DNA of 64,000 nucleotides, from positions 11,645,752 to 11,709,751 of the forward strand of contig JAGGNK010013558.1 of NCBI GenBank assembly GCA_017590115.1. The letters are read 5' to 3'. Shown here in pieces: positions 12,550-24,500 of the stretch. This DNA is from Montifringilla adamsi (Eukaryota; Chordata; Aves; Passeriformes; Passeridae). The notes beneath the pieces were generated by a model, which was given only the letters and a program-made list of their open reading frames with translations, did not search any database and was not told where the DNA came from. The number at the start of each line of letters is the position of its first letter. Within the stretch, counting starts at the first letter, position 1. The position numbers and the translations under genes are program-made.

Positions 12550-14214
12550 TATTAAACTGTCTGTGTTGGAGATCAAACTGTAATTTATATTGCTGTGATT
12601 TCTTCTTCTGGTGTTAAACATGAGACCCCAAACTACCTTTCACTGTAGTCTTGCTTGACTGAAGCTGAACTCAATGGGAATGTGTGCAAAACCTGTATTC
12701 CTCGTGTGCAAGAAACAGGTTTTATTTATTTTGGTCACCAGCTGTTGTCAACTTATGTTCCTGATAAAGTGAAGTCAAATAAGCTCTGTCAAGAGGCTGA
12801 ATGTTTCTCACACACCATCATTTTGAAGATGAATAGCACAAAACTTTTCTTTTTCAGTAATGAGTGTAACTCCTGGTTAAACCTGGGAACATACAGTTAT
12901 TTGTACAGAATGTAGATACATGAAAATATTTGAAGAGGAAGGGGGGAAATTTTTATTCTTCTGCTGATTTTTTGGCAGTCTCTTCCTGGTGGTTTCTTTT
13001 TTTTGCAAATGCAACTAGGGTTGACAAGAAAAACAGCCTTTTGTAGCTGAGGAGGCAGCAGGAAAACGAGTTGCCAAAAGAGCCGTCAAGACTCTCCAAG
13101 TAATTTGATGTGTGGAGAAAATATGTCAAGATTATTGCAACTGCATATAGTATAAGTTTTTTAGAAGGAAGTCAGATGCTCCACTGTGCCTGGGATGCCC
13201 ACAGAGATTACTCTGGCCTTATCACTGCTTTTTTGGAAAAGAGTGAAGATGAATGGTGGGAAAGTGAGGACACTTCTTGACTTCTTCTCTTCTCTGCTTG
13301 TAGTGGAAATCAGCCAAAAATCCAGCTCATATGCCAAGAAAGCCCAAACGAAGAGATGAGTGGAAAATACCAGATGCTTAAATTTGTCTTGGATTTTCTC
13401 AAAACTGCTAAGACTGGTTTTCTCCTTAATTAGCCAAATAAGGCATGGAGTGCATTTCTTTTTCATGTACAGATTTTTCTTGGATCCTGTGGGTTAACCA
13501 CCTCTAGAGCACTGCTGTCCCTGCCAGAGGAGGAGACAGATGTGGCTTTCTTGGACAACATGAAGAGGAGATAAGTGTGCAGAGGACATCCCATCCTCCT
13601 CACCCTCACCCACTGCTGCCCTGCCAGGATTCCCCCAAGACTGAAATTTCTGAGACTGCTGTTGTCTGGAAGCCAGTTTACATTTCTGTCCTGAGAAGGA
13701 ATTACTCTCAAGACATGATTTTTTCCAACTAGACAAGAATTATTTTCAGTCCAAGAGCTGTCTTTTGTTCAGTGCTTAGTTTGTTGTGTCACTTGTAATG
13801 ACTACAGTAATATCTGGAAAAAGAGATAACTAGAAAAGCCTGCAGCACTTGATTATTCTGCTCAGAATATCTGATACAGCCCTTTCAGACAGCAGATGTA
13901 AGTGGTATGAATGCATACAATTTCATAGTAATCTTAATATTCCAGTTATTTCCATAATTTTATACAATGTACAGATATATTAATATTAATATTAATGTCA
14001 CACTTAGAAAAATGAAATACATGCAGGATAGTTTATGGTCTAAAACAAATGGGTATAAAGGTAATGTTTATATTCATAATATATTAAAATAATAATTTAC
14101 TACTAATATTTAAAATCCATGTGTCATAATTTGGAAAAGAAAACCTACTTCAGAATCTAAAATATTCTGAAAATTTTAGGCTTCATCACTGATTTGAAAT
14201 GCTTGTTATGTATT
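12550..14214. other. Intergenic stretch, no gene seen
   Basis: This is AT-rich DNA with no recognisable gene. The stretch ends in a low-complexity zone (ATTAATATTAATATTAATG and similar at about 13,979-13,997) that leads into a microsatellite. Confidence 0.45.
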
Positions 14215-14313
14215 TTATATATATATATATGCACATATATATACTCCTAAACACACACACACACATATATGTATGTATACATACATATATATGTATGTAT
14301 GTATATATATATA
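14215..14313. repeat. Compound (TA)n/(CA)n/(TATG)n microsatellite
   Basis: About 100 bp of alternating purine-pyrimidine DNA: TA repeats, a short CACACACACACACA block, then TATG/TATA blocks. Inside it, 14,265-14,290 is a perfect 26-bp palindrome centred on GTATAC. The tract is likely to vary in length and could extrude a cruciform. No gene lies within 10 kb. Confidence 0.85.
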
Positions 14314-17300
14314 AAATAAAATTGTTTCTCAGCTGGTTTTTTTAAACTACAGTCAACCACCACAGAACTTCAGTTGAAAGGAAGAAAACAGCCATTTTCT
14401 GAGCAGGGGAAGTAAATATTTTCTTATCCTTCATGTGTTGTTACAATATCTTTATATCCGTGTGTTTATTGATAAATCTTTCTTTTGCAGCTTCCTTTGT
14501 TCTCAAGCTTGGATAAAAAATTATAACTACTTCAAAAAAATCTTAGAATGTTGCAGTGCACTTTGTTTCACCTCAAAGGCTGATTTATGAATTGCACATG
14601 AAAGTGTTCCATGTTTTCATGTTAGTTTTTTAAGATTTGAATTTCCACAAATATTTACAACTACCCACTCTTTTCTCACAACTAAGAAGCATAGATATAA
14701 AAATCCACCCCCTCTGATTTTCACACTCCTTATCACATATTGAATTAAATTAGAAGGGAAAATGGAAGAGAGATTAAATTGCAATTATATTACTTTCTTC
14801 AAATGATCATAATTTGATTTAATATCAAACAAAATATTAATAAAGTGCTAACTTTTCTTGGTGGGAAATGCCATTAATGGAACAGTTTCCCAGGGAAACA
14901 GAAGCAAAGTGATTAACTGTCCTTTTTGCTTCAGTAATGAGATCTTTCTAAAATAAACAGTTTTGCCTGGTTTAGCATTTGTCTCATGTATTTATGCCCA
15001 GTTTGAGAACCTCAGCCTATACATGGCATGTTCTGGACCTTGTTTGAGGGTCTCTTAACTCTCTTAATTGTCACACTTTTTAGAGGTTGTAAATTGCAAG
15101 CAAACTACAAGAGAATCCCTTTTAGATTCTATAATTAGTAATAGGGGGGAAAATTATATACATGTCTAATTTCAATGCCATAATAACTGAAAGGTTTTTT
15201 TGAAAAATAAATGTGAAAGATGTCCATATGCAAGCTCCCATGAAAGCATTCAGAGGTTCAAAATTAGATAATTTTAATGTACTCTTACGGTTGGTTTTCA
15301 GTTACAAAAATTGAACTCCAGAAATGTCCCCCTGGCTAAATGAGGCTTTTTCAATGTTGAAATTAATCAATAAACTCTCCAATAAGAGCCAAGCCTCAAA
15401 TCCACAAGCACAAAACAACAGCTAGTAATGGCCACGTGAATTGATTTCAGAAGGTTAAATGTGCACATTCAGGGCTTAGAACAAAGTCTTTGTGGCCTTA
15501 TCCAAAGGGGATATCTGTGTGACTCACATACTTTGCATACATTGTAATAATGAAAATTAAGGGACTGGGTTTAGATGAGGCCATGAAGGTTTATTCATGG
15601 TCGAAATTTAGACCAGAGCTTTTTTTTTCCTGATAAACAAGGTCCATGGAAGTCTGGCACTGAACAATTCTGTTCCCTCTTGGGGCAGAAAAAAAAAAAA
15701 GGATGTAAAAACCCCAAATGTACTAAATATATGTGTGATGGTAGATTTTTTTTTTTTAATTGGTTAATGGTTGGGCACATTTGAAGGATAAAATAGGTTG
15801 TTGGCTTCTAAGCTGAGGTTGTGGCTCAGGCTGGCATCAATTGTTTAAACTTTAGAAGACTCAGTCTGAGAAATGGGTTCATGGTAAAAATGGGGATGTA
15901 AATCTGTAAGTAATCATGCCTAAAGCTGGGCTGGGTTGGAATAGGGAGGCTTTGGTTTACTGTTTAGCCGAAGTTTGCTCCAATATTGGAATAATTAATG
16001 GCTTTGAACAAGTGTAACAATTCTTAACAGCAGAGAAACCTGACAATGAGCCAGGGTTCAACCAAGAGAGGGATAGAGATGGATTTTGGAGAAATCATAT
16101 GTAGGTTTTCTCTGTGGGACTTTCCAAACTAAGGCTGTTATTAGATATAGGCTAAAAAAAGGGATTCTGGGTTGTTTGTCATTTAATACCCGTTGCAGAA
16201 GAGGTTTCCAGGCTAAAATCAGCACTGTGTCCTTCAGACCTCAGAAAATTACAATTATCATAAGGACACGTAGAAGTCCCTGGACTAAAGTGTTTGTGTT
16301 ACCCATGGTAAAACTTTTTCAGACAGATGAGGCAGAGCCTGGATTTCAGCTGTTCACACTCAGAGGGAGTGGCAGTCCTTGGCTGAGGTTGCTGTTTAGG
16401 TGCTGTTGATCTTCCTTGTCAGGGCAAAGTTTCCAGGGCTAGGTGACCAGCCAAGCTTTTCCTGCTCAAGCTTGTGTTCAGAATTATGGATATGTTCCTT
16501 GGCTGAACTGGAGCTTAAGACCCACAGCTGGTGTCAAGCTAGGAAGTGGCATGGCCAGTTACCAAAAAATCCAAAATGGAAAGGAATGGGTGGTGTAGTG
16601 AGCAGGCACCATGAGCAGTGAATGGCAGCTAAGCATGGGAGAGATGGAAGGTTTGGCAATCAGTGTAATTAACACAAAGAGCCTAATTGCAGAAAACAGA
16701 GATGCAGACGCTTCAAAAGAACTTCCTAAAAAAAGATTGATTTCAAAAAAGCAGAAAGAAAAAATAATCTGATGCTGATTATTTGAATTTTGTGGGACAT
16801 ATAACCAAAAAATGAGCAGAACAAAATGCTAAACAGGAAGGGAAAAAGAAAAAGACTAAAAACCAGGCAAATTATTAAATTCTGGTTTTTTTTAGATCAC
16901 TTTTAATAATATTTTGGCAAATGTCTCAAGGATTTGCATTTTTGAAAGAGGAAATTCTTGCAGCAGCCACATGCATTTGAGGTGCTTTGAGCCCTGTAGC
17001 TGAGGGCTCTGCGTGCTCACTGCGATGCCACAGCCTCTGCAGCCATCTCGTGGGGACACTGTGCCTGGTCACCCAGGAGAGCCAGGCTGGGACACTGAGC
17101 TGGGCAGCAGCACAGGCTCATCTCCTGGCTTTGCTTCCCTGTCACAATGAATTTTTTCTGAGGCACAGTAGGCAGAGTCCTACAGCACATGCCAGTGAGT
17201 AGTGACTGCACATACTGGTAGGTGATTTCTCACTTACATTCAGATCCTGGGTGTTTTCTCCCTTCCTCATCATCATAGACTTGCTACAGGAGTGAGCATG

Positions 17301-20300
17301 CAGAGCCTGGGGCACTGGCTGCAAAGCAGGAAAGGTCCCTTTCATGCTGAAGCTCCATCTCTTGTGTCCTGGCAGAACACACGACTTCCCAAAGGAGCCT
17401 TGGAAGGGCTGGCTGTGGCTGACAGCAGCACCAACAGGCTGCAAGGCTGAACAATCTATTTCTGTTTCCTCCTCCAGTCAAATCAGATGCATTCTGTTAT
17501 TCTGTTCTCTCTGATTATACCCTTTCTGATCCCATCCTGCCAACTCAACCAGCCAAATTCAACTTGGGGACAGTATTTCTTTTTTCATAACTGTTTGACT
17601 GTCTTCCTCTCTATGTCTTCTTGGCAGTTTTTTGCTTGGCAAATCAGTGAAAGAAAGGCTGCTCATTTCATTGGAATTAGCAATTGTTTTCCTGAGGGTT
17701 TTGTTTATTCAGCTTACAGAAAGGCAGAGACCAAGCAAGCTGATTTGTCCTGACAGGATGAAGTAATGGAGGTACAGGCCATTCACTTCATGGATTCTTC
17801 TCTAAGGACTATTAATGCCTTTTGACTATTCTTATCCCACTGCCAGCAGCCAGCCTTTTGCCCCAGAAGTGCTGTTAAATATTCCAGGAGAAGCTTCCCT
17901 TTCTGCTTCCAGTGATTCACCAGCAGCTTGGGACACAAAGGTATCCCAGGCTGTTCACCCAGCCAGGTAGAAATGTGTTCAGCACACTGAATACAATTTC
18001 TTTGAATCCTTAGGGGAAGTTCCTGCAGATCCCTAGCAAGCTGGCCCACCACCACTATTCCCTGGTGAGCTGACCATGTTTAACCACCCACCTGACAACA
18101 GGAGGATTCCAATCCCCAGGTTTGGTTCTGAATGACCCTGTTTCCTTGGGCTGGTGGGCAGAGTGGAAATTATTTCTTGGTGACAAGTGGCTGTGTTCTA
18201 AATATATGGGACGTCATGGCAAAAGGCTTTGTGAAGAGCTGAGTAGCTGCAGAAGCTGTAGCCTTTGTCGCCTTCTAAATTCTCTGGCTTTGGTCCCCCT
18301 CTGAAGTGTTTCTCTCAGCTGTGCTTCAGTTGAAGCACAGAGAATGATTAAAAAAAACACCAAAAAACCAAAAACAACAACAAAAAAACCCCCACTACTT
18401 TTCTGGCTGTTTGATCAGGGAATTACAGTTTATTGTAGCACTCATTTAAATGCTCAGAGACTATTATCCCCCACAGATGCATAAAAAAGATTAAACAGCA
18501 CAACCACCTATGTTTGTGTAAAAAGCACCATAAACTGATTAAGCAGTTGACAACCATATCTGAGATGTGGGATGAGATATGAGAGTGAAATACAAGTGTA
18601 ATTTCCAGAGGTGTAGTAATTATTTATGTGGCCACGTGGGTTCTCAAAAATGTTTGTAACTAAAAGGAAATCATCAGGCATCTCAACGTTCCCCTTATAA
18701 CTTCTGTTCTTTCACATATTCTGAGACCTGGACGTTTAGGTAACATCTGTTTATCCCAGTCTCAGAAGATTCCCTTTCAGACTGGTTTGGATATGGTGTG
18801 AGTCAGAGCATCCTGGGTTCCAGCACTGGGTCTGAAAAAACCTGTTCCCCTCAGTCCTTCCTGTTGCTCTCTGGTTCCTGCACTGCCACATTTCCCACTT
18901 CTGTCAAGTTGTACTTTGCAGACACTTCCCCTAATAAGGGGACAAATGTTTTAGGCTTTGCTTTCATGCCTTGACTTTTCTTTCCACTACAGAATTTCCT
19001 GCGAGGTGCTGCACTGGCCACGGGGAGGATGTGACCTTCAGGAATGGGTGCTTGACAATTTTCACCTTCTAAAAATTGAGATTTATGATCCAGTGGCTTG
19101 AACCTTTCCCTTTCAGGTATTCTTGGTGTCTAACTGATCTGCAGCAAATCACAATAACATTAAATGTTCCAGGAAATCAGTGTATGTCATCTCAAATGAT
19201 AGAATCTTGTTTAGCTACATTCATCTCAGATTCCAGTTGTTTTGTTTCTGTGCATGTCTGTGGAATTACTCCGTTGGCTTTTTTTTTTTTTCCTCAAAGA
19301 AGTACAGGTTCCTAATCTCATTGATTTGGTTTCTTCATTTTAGGTTATGTTACAAATTTCAAATCAGATTACAAGAAAATCAGATTAGTTCCTTGTGTTT
19401 AAACAGAACACTTAAATGTCTGGACTTGGTACTTAAAAACTGATGTTTTACAGAATTTATTTGGTTTGGGTGTGCAGGAGGAGCAGAGCACTCAGCATTA
19501 AATGCACCACCCCTTAATTTTCTTTCAAGGAGACTTTTCACAATAAGTAAACAGTGGATTATACTAATAGTCTGAGAAAGTAATTTTCAGAAGTATGCTC
19601 TGGCAGTTGAAATATCAGTGCTGTTTCAACTGTTTCATTTGCCTTCTACAAAAAGGACCATGAACGTGACAAATCATACATTCTGCACTCTGAGCTTGTT
19701 TTATGTTCTGACACTTCCAATACATTGATTTTCTTATTCATCATTACCAGAAGAAAGAGATTAGTTTTATGAAAATTAGACAATGGAGTCACATTTCTGG
19801 GAAACATTACTCATTAGAATCAGATGCCTCCCTTTAGTATCAAAAACATCTAATTACTTATGAGAACTTCACCTTTCAGCAGAAGATGTTATTTCTCTAA
19901 ATGGGAGCCTAAATATCCTTTCTTTTTATTGTTTTGTTGATAAATGTTAATAACAATATTTCTTTTTCTAGTCATCTGCAGATATTAAACACTTAATGTG
20001 GCACTGAATATTTATGCTATATGGAAGAAGTAGTGCTTAAAAAGTTCACTGAAGAATTAAGCAAAAAAGTTAAAGTAAAAAGCATTCCATTCTTAATGCT
20101 TCTGATATTAAAAAGTAAAGGAAAAAACCACCCAACCCTCAGTGAAAAAGTGGTGCAGTTTATATATCTCAGAGAGGAAAAAGGATAATAAAAGCATTTT
20201 GCATAATATATAGGTGGGGTTTTTTTCCTAATTAGTTGCTCACACCTCATTGACAAATGAAAAGAATGGTCTTTGATATTTAAACTCTGATACGGACTTC

Positions 20301-20500
20301 GACTGGGGATTTAACTGTTTCTAGCCTTTTATATTGTTTTCTTGTGACTTTAGTGCTCTCAGGTTCATCTATGGCCATCCACTGCTCTGCAATTAAACCA
20401 GATACGTGTGACTGTATCTGGAGAATTTAAATGAAGGGGGCTTTTTCAGCTGAGAACACCTCCTTTTCGATGTTTTGCTTCTTTCCCAAGAGTTAATCTG
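14314..20500. other. Intergenic stretch, no gene seen
   Basis: AT-rich DNA with GC-richer islands at about 16,990-17,420. There are scattered short A or T runs, and ORFs under 110 codons that I cannot connect to any family or join by splice sites. I see no RNA gene or transposon with recognisable ends. Confidence 0.45.
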
Positions 20501-20514
20501 AATTTTCTTGGAGG

Positions 20515-20760
20515 TAAAGCACCTTTCCCAAAGGGACCCGTTAACTGAGAGCGGCCGTGCAGGAGGGAGCAGCCTGGCCACACGGTGGAGCGGTGGGATC
20601 TCTGCAGGGAGAAATCCGAACGCTGCCTGCCCGCCCGCCAGCATCCTCCAGCACGGAGGGATGCTGCAAGTCCTCGGAGTTCTCCTGGGAGCCGCGATCT
20701 TTACGGTGATTTATGTTCACACCCGCAATAAGGGTGGGAATGGCTTTTGCCCCCGCCCAG
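20515..20760 (+). promoter_or_regulatory. CpG-rich patch with a short hydrophobic ORF
   Basis: About 240 bp clearly richer in CpG than the surrounding 20 kb (GCGGCCG, GCCCGCCCGCC, GCCGCGA, CCCGCCC). It resembles a small CpG island or first exon. An ATG at 20,661 opens a frame that begins with a signal-anchor-like segment (MLQVLGVLLGAAIFTVIYV) followed by HTRNK. The frame stays open to 21,098 but loses protein-like character after about 25 residues, so if it is coding it would have to be spliced. A possible donor GG|GTGGGA lies near 20,733. I do not recognise the product. Confidence 0.3.
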
Positions 20761-21347
20761 GTCTGGAAGCAGCATCTAATGGTGAAATTAATTACCAGGG
20801 CGTTTCATTCAGGGCAGCAATTCCAGTTTGCCTTCAGCATCAGCACTGCACTCTCATCCTCGTGTCACATGCAGGTGAAGGGGTTCTCATGCCGCTGATC
20901 ACCCCTGGATGCATCGAATTCTTCACACAAATACATTTACGGTACAGACGGGCAGGGTGCTGTCCTCACCCTGTTCCCCCCCTTACACAGCTCATGATGT
21001 GCTTTGCCTTCCTCCAGGCTCATCTTGGGCAATGCTTGGCTGGGACCACGCAGAAGGGAAAGGCTAAGGACCAGCAGCAGGTCAGGGACATTGCTTAATA
21101 AAATGCTAATACATTCTCATTAACATGGAAGCCCTCCCAGAGTGGATATTAAGGCAAAGAGCTTTTGGCATTTGTGCAGAGTTAAGGGAACATCTGTGTT
21201 TGTGATGGCAGAGGATTCATTGTGTGACAATAGAAATGGAGCATCGAAGGAAAATCCTTTTATTCATAAAAAGTAAGACTTGTTATAAGAACTTTCACTG
21301 ATGTTCTTTTTGTGTGTGTTTTTTTTTTTTCCAGATGCCACCACTTG
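20761..21347. other. Intergenic spacer, nothing recognised
   Basis: The open frame starting at 20,661 continues here to 21,098 but shows no known domain. The rest is AT-rich sequence including a T run at about 21,320-21,330. Confidence 0.4.
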
Positions 21348-21563
21348 CATAACTTTTTCTTTCCTATTGATAGATATGTTATCTATTCAAAAACAGTACA
21401 CATCCTGAAAGGACTAATTAAACCATAAACCAATATTTTCAGTAGTTCTGTTTTCCATAACTTTTTCTTTCCTATTGGTAGATATGTTATCTGTTCAAAA
21501 ACAGTACACATCCTGAAAGGACTAATTAAACCATAAACCAATATTTTCAGTAGTTCTGTTTTC
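21348..21563. repeat. 108-bp tandem duplication, two copies
   Basis: Copy 1 is 21,348-21,455 and copy 2 is 21,456-21,563. Both begin CATAACTTTTTCTTTCCTAT and end TAGTTCTGTTTTC. By eye only two bases differ between them (GATAG/GGTAG and CTATTC/CTGTTC). Such high identity in non-coding DNA points to a recent duplication, or a copy-number variant, or an assembly artefact. Confidence 0.9.
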
Positions 21564-24500
21564 TTGTTCACATTTATGTGCTTTGAAATACGATACAAAT
21601 CTAAAGGTCTGCACAGGCTGAATTAAATAGCTTCCTACCTTGGGGCTGGTTTAGTTTAGTCCTTTAAGCATTTAAACCAGTTACCCAATTAAACAAATCA
21701 GTATTAGTTACAGCTAAGATGATTTACAAGTTGCAGCGATCGCACTCATTTAATTACGCCTAAAAAAAATTATTTAATTCTTTTGATATATTTTCTGCAT
21801 TTAGGTGTCAGCTTAGAAATATTTTTAAATTGTGAAGAACTGCACATCTCAAAACCTTGAGAAGAATATATGGTGTTGTTTAAAAGTGTGAAAATGAAAT
21901 ACTGCAATGAGAACTTAATGATTATACCATGAGCAGGAAATACAAGAAAGGGGAGCGAAAAAAAAAAGAAATCAGACTTAGTTTGTTGTATAATAATAAT
22001 AAAAAGCTAAATATTAATGATAGGTTTTGAGTCATAGTTTTCTTATTAAGATTTAAACTGTTTTGCTTGAGCTGAGCCTTAGAGGCTGCTCATATGCATC
22101 TTCATAGCACATCTCAAATCTTAGATGGGTTAATTTAGCAAAGCCCATGCTGGCTATTAAAGAGCTTTCTCAAAACATTCCACCTACAGAGGAAATAAAA
22201 TGTACCATGAGACCAGTGAACACAATAGATGAACTTCCAAAAACCAGCATGTGTTTAATGCGTGCTGGCAGGAAGGAGATAATTACCACAGTAACTAAGA
22301 AAGTCTCTTCACTGCTTTATGATTTAAGGCTTTTCTTGTAACTTTTGGCCTCAAACACTTGATGTCCATAAGCTCAGTGATAATTAATTCAGCAGCAGAT
22401 AAAGGTATTTGCTGGGAAGAAAATTTGAAATATATGTATCAAGATTTTGTTAGTGTTTACCTAATGTTTGTAAACTGCATTTTATGTTGGGTTTTTAGTG
22501 CTTTTGCACTGAGGGTAGCACCCATAAAAGCCCCCCAGATGCAAGCAACAAAAAAGTCCCAGATCCTCCCTTTAAAAAATGGGTTAAGAAAGGATCCTCC
22601 CTTGAAGATGTGAGTGTTCCATGTGGTCTCCTAGGACCTGGGCCAGGAGCTGTTAATGCAAAGGCTGTGGGGCTGACTTACCAACCACTGAAGACAGGGG
22701 AAAAAATATTATTTTATTCATCATTGCAGCGTTCCCACTGTTCAGCTGAATCCCATCAATTCAGAACACTCAGAAGTTCCATAGCTGTGCCTTTTCCTTT
22801 TGAGACTGAAAAGCCATTATGAGAAAACTTGTTATGCTGAAAAACCGAGGGTGCTAATGGATTATTAAGTGTCTGGGTTAACCTTACTAGAGATGTTTTC
22901 ATTGGGATAACTCAATTTAATATAGTATAATAGAATTTTCTAGTATATGTGAAAGTCCAAATGGTGATGTGTAAAAGCAAAGATGAAAAGTCCCTTTGAG
23001 AAATCTGTTTGAAAGCTGATTATTTGAAGTTGCTGTAACCTTATAACTGCTTATCCTAGTGATGAGATAATGATATAATTTAGAAGTGGGAGGCTTAGTG
23101 ATATATGTTTCATTTAGATTCCTCCTAATAGGTGACATTTGTTGAAAGCTGACTCTTGAACTGTGCTGCATGCCTTTGCTATCTATCTGCCTTGGAGCTG
23201 TTGGAGAATGTAATTGCATTTTGCTTCATTTCCTGTATAATTTATGTGAAAATCCCTCAGTGGTAGGAAAGTACAAAGCCCAGATAATGGGTACGTGACG
23301 ATGTGTGAGATTTAGGATGGTTGTTTAGGCTGTAGCTTGAGCTGCCCATGACTCAGGAACTTTCAAGGTCATCTGATATTCAGCAAGCTCAGGCAGCACA
23401 GTGCTTCTGAGACTGTATGAAATTCATAACATTTTGCCTACTTCTAATAAACATCAGTCTGAACATCATTATTTTTAGCTGCAGGGGTGTGTCTTTGGGG
23501 TAGGGTAAGAAGAAATGACCAATTTCATTGCATTGAGTTAATGCAGTATTTATAGCACACTGTCTCTGTGTAAAGAATTTTTAAAGTCATTTTCTGCAAG
23601 GATGTAATATTTTGAAGTCTCCAAAGCTTTTCTTTTTTGTTCTGTTACACTTCCACAGTTTCTCCTTCATAGTTTCTTGACCTATTTCTAGATCTATTTT
23701 TTAACTAATGTGTTAGGTGCTGAATTCAGGGGATCATGTACCTACAGCCTGGTACCCCCAGCTTTCCCAAGTACAGTGTTGATGCAGTGTCCTGGAGAGC
23801 AAGAGGAATAAGCTCATCTCTTTGCAGACAGTAATTTGAGGAGCTGCATTTGTGGTCTTTTCTTAGACAAATTATGATTACTGTTCCTTAATGAGTTAAG
23901 TATTGTGTACCTAAATGACCTCATAGGTTGTAATAGAATTACTAACATTCCTTATGCAGTGAATTAAGCTCATCTGAATTTCCTTGCCCATTTTTTATGG
24001 AAATCTCCTTTGTGAAGATGTTAGTCAATAAATGTAGGTGAACTAAACTCACTATTCCAATATCAAACCCTCTAAAATTAGGGTGGGATTTTAACCTGGG
24101 AAATTGAATGGATGTTACAAAACCCAAGGAAACCAGAAATAGGTTTTTATGGATGTCTGCTCCAGCTACATCCCACCTCTTCCAGGCTTTTGACTAGCAA
24201 GGTTGTCCCAAATATCATCGCTCTGGGAAGTCCTGGCTATTCAGTTACTTTCTGCCATTGTCAGCTCCTGGAATTCTTCCTCTCTTCATCTAAAACGAGA
24301 AATTTCTTCTCTTTTTTTTATTTTTTTTTAAATTGATTTATTAAATAGTCTAACATTATCTTCATTTTCACTGACTCCTAGGTCTGGCTTGTAACGACTC
24401 ACATAAGTCTGGAAAATAATTTGGTTACAGTGCTTTCAAAAAGGTCTCTGGTGAAATGCACACGTCTGTGGGATGCACGTCAGACTGCTGGGTAGGCAAA

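Noticed and set aside
16086..16621. Consecutive plus-strand ORFs suggesting an LTR or retroviral relic
   Set aside because: No retroviral motifs, primer-binding site, LTR pair or target-site duplication could be seen.
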